From the NCBI RefSeq assembly GCF_000424625.1, contig NZ_AUKG01000001.1, positions 1,488,001-1,552,000 of the forward strand: DNA of 64,000 bases, written 5' to 3'. The translations under genes were made by a program, and so were the position numbers. This document shows, piece by piece, positions 37,401 through 46,400 of the stretch. The notes under the pieces were generated by a model that worked only from the letters and a program-made list of their open reading frames with translations, ran no database searches and was not told the origin of the DNA. Source of the stretch: Conexibacter woesei Iso977N (GTDB taxonomy: Bacteria; Actinomycetota; Thermoleophilia; Solirubrobacterales; Solirubrobacteraceae). Position 1 is the first letter of the stretch, and the number at the start of each line of letters is the position of its first letter.

Positions 37401-40400
37401 CAGATCACGCTCGCGGGCGAGAAGGCGGGGATCTTCGCGGGTCTCGACTTCGAGATCCTGTACCGCAAGCTCAGCGACTCGCTCGGCGTCTACCACATCG
37501 CCTTGAAGCTGCCGGACGTGATGCGCCACCTGGAGTTCGGCGAGGTGTCGATCACGCTGCCCAACGTCGTCGTCGACATCTACACCGACGGCAGCTTCTA
37601 CCTCGACCTCGGGTTCCCCTACAACAACGACTGGACCGTCTCCTTCGGCCTGCAGGTGTTCCCGTTCGTGGGCGCGGGCGGCTTCTACTTCGGCAAGCTC
37701 TCGACCGCCGCGGCGGCCGGGACCGACCTCGTGCCCATCATCACCAATGGGACGTTCGGTCCGGTCATCGAGTTCGGCGTCGCGCTGCAGGTCGGCGTCG
37801 GCAAGACGATCTCGGAGGGGCCGCTGCGCGCCGGCCTCTCGCTGACCGTCCAGGGCATCGTGACCGGCGTCGTCTCGTGGTTCAATCCGACCGACGCCTC
37901 GCTCGGCTCGGCGCAGTACTACCGGATCCAGGGCTCGGTCACGGTCGTCGGCCAGCTCTACGGCAGCGTCGACTTCAAGATCATCAGCATCGACATCTCG
38001 ATCGTCGCGACCGCGAGCGTGACGCTGACCGTCGAGTCCTACCAGCCGATCCTCGTCGGCCTCTCGCTCGACGTCAGGGTGCACGCGTCGATCAAGATCA
38101 TCTTCTTCACGATCCACTTCTCGTTCGGGCTGCACCTCGACGCGTCGTTCACGATCGGCTCGGCGCAGGCGACGCCGTGGACGCTCGCCGCGCCGGGCGC
38201 GGGCGGCGGGCCGAGGGCGTCGCTGGTCGCGCGCCGCCGCGCCGAGACCAGCCACCACGCGCACGCGGCGGCGCGAGCGCTGCTGGTCGCGGCGGTCCCG
38301 GAGCGCGCGCCGCTGACGTGGAGCCCGGTCGGCGTGCTCGGCGCCCCGGTCGCGATCGCCGTCGAGCTGATGCCGTTCCTGACGCCGGCCGTCGTCGACG
38401 GCGCGCCGGCCGCGGTGCAGGTCGTGCTGGTGCCCTTCGTGCAGACCAGCGTCCCGTCCGGCGCCGGGCACGACGAGTGGCGGACCGCGGTCGCCGGCGA
38501 CCCGGCGGCGACGGCCGACGACATGGCCTTCAACCAGATCGCCCGCGCGCTGCTGAAGTGGGGCATGCAGACGCTGATCGGCGCCCACGACGGCGACGTG
38601 ACCGCGGTCGACCTGCACCTGATCTACGACGACCTCAGCGCGACCGACGTCGCCGAGCGCGCCGTGGGCTTCGGCTACGACAACGTGGCCGCGTTCCTCG
38701 GCGCGAACCTCACGCTGACGCTGGCCGGGCCGCCCGCGAGGGCCGACGCGGTCGCGCGCGCGGTCCTGCCGATGCCGCCGCCGCTGCGGATGGCGCCGCC
38801 CGCGCCGCTGCCGGCCGTCTCGTTCTGGGAGGCGCCGGGCGTCGACGCGAGCTGGCGCGAGGACCTGCAGAGGATCTTCGACGAGCTGAAGGTCAACGCC
38901 GACTACAGCCGCGCGCCCGACCCGCTCGGCGACGACCCCGACGACGACGCCGCGGACGCCGCCGCGGGCACCGAGGAGCCGATCACCGAGGCGCTCTTCG
39001 CCGATTGGTTCCTGATGGTCGCGCGCTCGGTCTTCCAGAGCGCGCGCAACCTGCTGGCCCGTCACGAGCACGCGCCGACCGCCGCGGACAGCCTGCTCGG
39101 CCTGGCCCGCAGCTTCGCGCCCGAGGTCGGATACACGGTCCAGCAGGACGACACCGCCGCGTCGATCGCCGACCTGTTCGCGATCACCAGCGCGCAGCTG
39201 CTGGCGCGCAACCCCGGCGTCCCGATCGCGCCCGGCCAGAGGCTCGTCGTGCCTGCGCCGGTCGCCGAGGTCGAGCACGTCACGACGCCCGGCGAGACGC
39301 TCCAGACGCTCGCCACCGACTGGCACGTCGCCGCGCAGGCGATCGAGGACGCCAACCCCGACGTCGACTTCGCGCCGCTGGCCGCCGGGACCACGCTGCG
39401 GATCCCGGTCCCCGAGGCGATCGTGGCGATCGCCGACGCCAACCTCGACGCGCCGCTGGCCGACGGGCCGCTGACGATCGGCGGGCTGACCCACCAGGTG
39501 CGCACGGGGGAGACGCTCGGCTCGATCGCGACCGCCGCGCACGCCGCCGACGCCGGCGCGGTCGGCGAGGCCAACGCCGCCGCGCCCGGGATCCTGCTGA
39601 CCGGCGCGACGCTGCAGATCGCCGCGGCCGGGACGTCGCCTGCGTCGATCCCCTACATGTCGCAGGCCGGCGACACGCTGACGACGCTGGCGGCGATGCT
39701 GCTCGTCCGCGACCTCGGTGCGGTCGAGCACGCGTTCGGCGCCGACGCGAGCTACGCGTGGCTGGCCGGCGCGATCCCGGCGCTGGACGCCAACGCCGGC
39801 GTCGTCTTCTCCCCGCTGGCCGCCGGCGTGGCGCTGGAGATCCCCAACGTCGCGCTGGGCGACAAGGGCCTGCAGCCCAACGGCCCGCCGCTGGCCTACA
39901 CGACCAAGCCCGGCGACACGCTCGCGCTCGTCGCCGCGACGTTCGTGATGGCCGAGCTGCGCGCCGCCGAGACCGACATGGTGGCATTGGAGGCCGCGAT
40001 CCGCGCCGCGAACCCGTCGGTCGACTGGTCGGCGCCGCTGCCCCCGGCGACCAGGCTGCAGCTGCCGGCCTGCGCGCACACGATCGTCGCCGGCGACAGC
40101 CTCGCCACGCTGGCCGCGCGCTTCTGGGTGACGCCGCGCGACCTCGCGACGGTCAACGCGACCGCGCCGATCCTCGCGCCGACCGCGACGCTGCGGCTGC
40201 CCGCGGTCAGCGTCCCGGCCGCCGGGCTGACGCTCGCCACGCTGGCCGCCCAGCTCGGCGTGGGCGCCGAGGCGCTGGTCGGCGCGCTCGGGACCCACGC
40301 GGGCCTCTTCGCGATCGGTCCGAAGGTCAAACCGCTGAGCATCCCCGAGGTGCGCCAGATCGACGTCGACGTCCTCTCCCGCCTGCTCGTCTCCTCGGGC

Positions 40401-43400
40401 GAGGCCAACAGCGCGGCGGGCCAGGCGTCGTCGTTCCTGCTGCAGGGCCTCCAGGTTCCGGTGCCGAGGAAGGCCGGCCACAACGCGCCGCTGTTCGCGC
40501 TGACCGGCCAGCAGTTCCCGGGCCCCGGCGCACCGCAGGACACCACGATCACCTTCACGGCGCCCAACGGCGAGCGGTGGCTGTCGCTGGCCGGCGGCAC
40601 GGTCGCGGTCACGCTCACCCAGGCCCAGATGCAGACCGACTGGCCGAGTACGACGCTCGACCCGCAGATCGCCCCGGGCTACCCGAAGGCCGTCCCGCTC
40701 GGGCGCTCCGAGGCCGTCCGCCACCGTGTCGCGCCGCCGATCCCGTGGGCCGTCCCGGCGCTGCCCGTGCTCTCGGGCCCGACGCCGCCCGCGGGCGGCG
40801 GCCCGCAGCTCTTCGCGCTGCCGGCGAGCCTGCTCGCGCGCGTCGCGGCCGACCCCAACGCGCACCCCTACGACCTGATGACCGCCGCGAAGGGCGCGCA
40901 GGACGCGCCGGTCGCGGTGCCGACCTACGCGTGGGCGACGTGGGTGCCGTTCACCGTCCGGCGCGTGCCCGGCCCCGGCGGCACGACGGTCGCCAACGCC
41001 AACGCCTACGTCGCGCTCGGCGCCGACGCGGCGGGCGCCGACGTCCTGCTCGCGCTGTGGACGTGGCTGCAGAGGCAGGACGCGGGCGTGACGCTGTACC
41101 TCGGGCACGCCGACGCGTCGGGCATCGGCGTCGTCTCGGAGGCGGTCGACCCCGCGCGCGTCGCGCTCGTCAAGGCGAACCTCTCGACCGAGACCCACAG
41201 CCCGCGGGCGATGGCCGACGCGCTGACCGGCGGCACGCCGCCGCCGCCCGCCGCGGCGACGCTGGCCGACGGCTGGCCGTTCGCGCAGCTGCTGTGGGAG
41301 GCGACGATCACCGGCTCCGGCGGCTTCTACCTCAACTACGAGACGACCGCCGGCGGGCCGCTGCCCGACGCGGTGTTCGCGGGCGGCGAGGACGCGACGC
41401 TGATGCTGATCGCGGTCCTCGACGAGCAGGCCACCGCGGGCGGCCCCGGCTACCGGACGCTGCACCCGTTCACGACGGGCGCGCTGGTCGAGGGCAACCT
41501 CGACCCCGGCCGCTACGACGTCTTCGCCGCGGCCGCCGACGGCAGCGACACGACGACGGTGGCGACCGCGCCGCCCGGCAACGTCGCGTTCGCCCTCCAG
41601 CGGACCAACCCGAGCCCGGCCAACGGCGGCGACCCCAGCGCGGAGGACCGAACCCGCGCGCTGTACAGCATGCTCTCGCTGACGCTCGCCGGCACCGGCT
41701 TCGGCACGCCGGAGCTCGTCCTGCCCACCGGCCCCAAGACCGACGACGACCCCGCCGCGTGGCGCTATGACCGGACCGTCCCGGTCTACAAGCAGGCCAC
41801 GACGCGCCCCGCGCCGCTGCCCGATGCGCTGCCCGACGCGGCCAGGGACGACCCGTACGCGGGCGTCGCCGCGGGCGCGGCGGTGACGATCGACCTGCGG
41901 CTGCGCGACCGCTTCGGCAACGACCTCGGCGCCGACGCGGGCAGCGCCGGGCCGATCGCGGTGGGCTACTACGACCCGGTCATCGGCGTGTCGGGCTGGC
42001 CGAGCGCCACGGCGGCCTACGTCATCGACGGGCCCGACGGCGCCGCCGCGCTGCGGCTGGTCGTCGACCTCGGCCTGGACCGCTACGTCCCCGGCCCGTC
42101 GAACCTGTTCGCCGCCGCGGTCCGGGGCGCCGCCGCCGACCGGACGACCTACGGCCAGGCGTTCTTCCAGCTGCGCCAGCCGGACGTGACCTGCGCGGTC
42201 ACCACGTCGCTGGACTCCGGCGGGCACGCGTTCCTGGACGGCGCCGCGGTCAAGGCGCCGCTGCTGGCCTTCGTCACCGGCGCCTACGTGTACCTCGGGA
42301 TGGCCCAGGCGCTCGAGCCGGCCGAGCTGACGGTCCCGGCGGCGGGCGGGGCGACGACGCTCCTGGACCTCGCCACCGACCTGTTCGTCACGCCCGGCCA
42401 GCTCGCCGCGGCCAACGCCGCCGCCGACGGGTCGCAGCTGTTCGCGGGCCCGATCGTCCTGCCGACGCTGCACGTCGTCCGCGCCGGCGACACGCTCACC
42501 GCGATCGCGAGCGCTGCCGCGCTGTCGGTCGACGCGTTGTTGATGGCCAACACGACCGTCGCGCTGAACGCGGGCGCGGTCCTGCAGACGGCGGTCCGGA
42601 CCTACACGCCGGCCTCCGGCGACACGCTCACCGCGATCGCGGCGCTGGAGGACACGACGATCGCCGACCTGGCGATCGCCAACTCCGCGACGCCCGGGCT
42701 GCTCACGCCGTGGAGCGGGACGATCGGCGCCTACACGCTGAGGATCACCGCGACCGACACCTTCGCCACGCTCGTCGCCCAGCTCGCCGCGCAGGACGCG
42801 ACGATCACGACGCCCGCCGACGTCGGGCGCGCGCTGGCCAACCTGCCGTCGATCTTCGTCGCGGGAACGCCGATCGCGATCGCGAGCGCGCCGGTCGACC
42901 CGCACGACGCCACCGGCGCGCGGACGGTGACGACCGGCGCCGGGCAGTCGCTGGCCGAGGTCGCGACCGCCGCCGGCTGCAGCGTCGCCGGGCTCGCGCT
43001 GGCCAACGGCCAGACGGCGGGCGTGCTGATCCCGGGGACGACGGTCGACGTCGAGGGCGTGATCGTCGCCGTGCCGGCCGCGGGCAGCTTCGTGGCGCTG
43101 GTCGAGGCGCTGCGCGCGCAGGGGCTCGTGGTCGGGATCGCCGAGGTCGCACGGGCGCTGGCGGGCGACACGCCGCTGCTGGCCGACAGGGTCGTCCTGG
43201 CCGTCGCCGACCACGTCGTCGCCGCGGGCGAGACGCTCGCCACCAGCGCGGTGCTCACGCCGGCGATCCTGGCGCTCTTCGACGCGTCCGCCACCGACGT
43301 GTACGCCATCGGCACGCCGCTGGTCGTCGCCACCGAGCACTACGGCCCGCAGCCCGGCGACACGCTCGCCGCGCTGGCGGGCGAGAACGCGCTGACCGTC

Positions 43401-46400
43401 GACCAGCTCGCCGCCGCCAACGCGCTGACCGCGCTCGCGCCCGGCGCGCAGCTCGCGCACCCCGGTGGCGTGGGGGTGGGCGCGACGAGCCAGGCGCCGT
43501 GCCAGATCGCCTTCGACGCGACCAGGCCGCCGACCGTCGCGGCGATCGCGACGACGTTCGGCACGGACGCGGGCGCGCTCGGGACGCTGAACGCCGACAT
43601 GCCCGGGCTCTTCGTCCCGAACGTGACGATCGCCTATCCCGGCCATCCGGTCACGACGTCGAGCACCTCGACGCCGGCGTCGCTGGCCGCCGAGGCCGGC
43701 GCGCCCGACGTCGGCACCTTCATGGCGAACGCCGCGGTCGCCGACGCCGCCGGGCTCGTCGCGCCGGGCGCGCTCTTCGTCGCGCCGCTGCCGCCGCTGG
43801 CCGGTGCGCTGGACGTGTTCGCGTCCGCTGTCGGCGTCGCCACGCTCGACCTCGCCTCGGCCAACGCGGCGCTCGTCGGCCTCGTCACGCCGCAGCACGC
43901 GCTCACGGTGACGATCGCCCAGGCCACGGTCACCGTCACCTCCGGCGCGCACGACACGCTCGCCACGCTCCTGCGCCGCGTGCAGGCGACGGCGCCCGGC
44001 GCGCAGCTGGCCGACGTCGTCGCCGCGTGCGTGACCGACCCGGCCGCGCTCGTCGCGGGCACGCCGCTGATCGTGCCGCCGGCGCCGGTGACGCTCACCG
44101 GCCCGCTCGCCGAGCCCGTGGCGCTGAGCGCGACGATGACGCCGCTGGAGGTCACGATCACCGTCGCGCGCGACCCCGCGCTGCGCGACCCGGCCTTCGC
44201 CGACGCGCCCGACGTCGCCGCCAACGCGACCGCGGTCTCGCCCGAGCTGGGCCATCCGCCGACGCTCGCCGGGTTCGCCACGGCCTTCGAGGCGGCGTTC
44301 GCCACGCGCCGCCTCAAGCTCGCCACCGGCCCGCAGCCCGCCGGGGCCGCGCCGCGGCTGTGGGTCGCCGACTTCGGCCCGGCCGGGATCGCCCGCGTGA
44401 CGGTCGACGGCGACGGCGCGCGCTTCCATGCGGTCGCGCCGATGCGCCGCACGCTGGCCGGCGGCGCGGTCGGCATCAAGTCCTACAACCCGTCCAGCGG
44501 CAGGCTCGGCGCGCCGGTCACGCAGACGTTCGCCTCCGCCGACCTCGACGGCTGGATGCGCGCCGCGCTGACCGCGATCGACCTCGTCCTCTCGCCTGCG
44601 GTCGCTGCGGCGGCCTGGCGCCTGGATCCCGCCGGCGTCGACGCGCTCGTCGCCGCCAAGGGGACGATCGCCAAGCTGCTCAGCGAGCGCGTTCACTCGA
44701 TCCTCCAGACCGGCGACGACCCCGGCGCCGACGCGGCCGCCCGGGACGCGCTCTACCAGGGCATGTTGGTGTCCTTGGCCAGCGCGTACGCCACCGACGC
44801 GGTGATCAGCTACCCGGTGACCGTGTCCTCGCCGTTCTCGGGCCCGCTCGCGCCGCGGCTGTCGGGCAAGGCCGTGGCCCGGCAGTACCAGGTCGCGCCG
44901 GGCGCCGGCGTCGCCGAGGCCGCCGCCTGGTACGGCGTCAGCCTGGAGGCGATGGCCGCCGCGCTCGCCGACGCGCAGGTGCTGAACGCGGGCGCGCCGG
45001 GCCATCCGGTCACCGCCACGTTCGGCGGCCGCTCGGTCGAGGTCGGCGGCGCCGACACGCTGACGACGCTCGCCGCCGCGCTCGGCGCGCCCGGCGTCCT
45101 GGCGCTGCTGGCCGGCGTCACGCTCGCGCCCGCCGGCGCGGGGCTGCTGCGCCCCGGCGCCCAGCTCGGCCTCGGCCGCGCGACGACCACGCCCGGCAGG
45201 GCCGACAGCTTCACCACCGTCGCCGCGTACTTCGAGCAGCAGCCCGCGGCGCTGGCGATCGCCAACCAGGACCGGCCCGGCGTGCTGGCGACGCAGACGC
45301 TCAGCTACGGCGGCCGGACGCATCCGGTCGTCGCGACCGACACGATCGCGATCGTCGCCCAGGCGCTCGCGCTGACGCCCGCGACGCTGGCCGTCGCCCC
45401 GGGCCTCGGCGACGCGCCCGGGATCTTCGCCGCGACGCCGCTGCACGCGCTGCAGGTCCTGCCGGACCTCTCGCTGTCCACGGCCAAGGCGCCGCTGGCC
45501 GACGGCGCCAACCACGTGGCGTTCCTGTTCGGCACCGGCAGCGACGCGTCGTTCAAGAGCCTGTTCCTGGACGTCGACTACGACGTCTCGGAGATCGAGT
45601 TCGCCATCGAGGACGTCCCGCAGGCCGGCGACTACCAGTCCTCGGACTGGCTGCGGCTCGTGATCCCGCTGGGGACCTCGGCGTTCGGCGGCGCGGTCGA
45701 CCTCGCGCCCGGTCAGACGCAGGTGCCGATCCCGCTGCGCGCGTTCCCGCTGCTGCCGTCGGTCGTCGAGCTCACCGAGCAGGCCGCGGTGCCGCGCCCG
45801 GCCACGATCGCCGAGGCCAAGGAGTGGGAGCTGGCCGCGACGATCCAGCACCAGAGCGCGGCCCAGGACACGCTCCAGCTCGAGGTCGCCTTCGGCGCGG
45901 TCCCGGCCGAGCTCGACGCCGACGGCCCCGACCCGCTGCTCGCGCCGCTGGCGCAGTTCGTCGCCGCGTGGCGCGACATGCAGAACGACGTCGCCGCGCT
46001 CGCCGCGCTGCCCGCGACGGCCGTCTCACCGCCCGCCAAGCTCGTCGAGCTGGTCGGCTCGCTGGCCACGCTGGCCGGCGACCTGGCGACCGGGCTGGCC
46101 GCGGCGCCGCGGGCGTTCGGCCGCGTCGCGGCCGACGGGCAGCTCTACTACTTCGCGCTGGAGCCGACGATCGACCACACCGGTCCGGTGCCGGTGATCG
46201 ACTTCTTCGACCTCGGCGTCCTGCCCGGCAGCGACGCCGAGGACGTGCCGTGGCCGACCGTCCACCTCGGCGACCCGGCCCGGCCGCTGCAGCGCGCGGT
46301 GCTGCCCGACGGCCGCCGGCGCTACACCTACAACTCGCCCCGGCCGCCCGCGTTCGCGTCGCTCACGCAGACCTACATCTTCCCCGGCGACGCGCCCGGC

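Noticed and set aside
35441-41770. Second long plus-strand frame inside the giant gene
   Set aside because: Arginine/proline-rich frame-shadow without LysM or other motifs; the other frame holds all recognisable repeats.
34395-45851. Very long open frame on the minus strand opposite the giant gene
   Set aside because: It is Arg/Asp/Gly/Val-rich with no domains, a mirror of high-GC codon bias in the real plus-strand gene.
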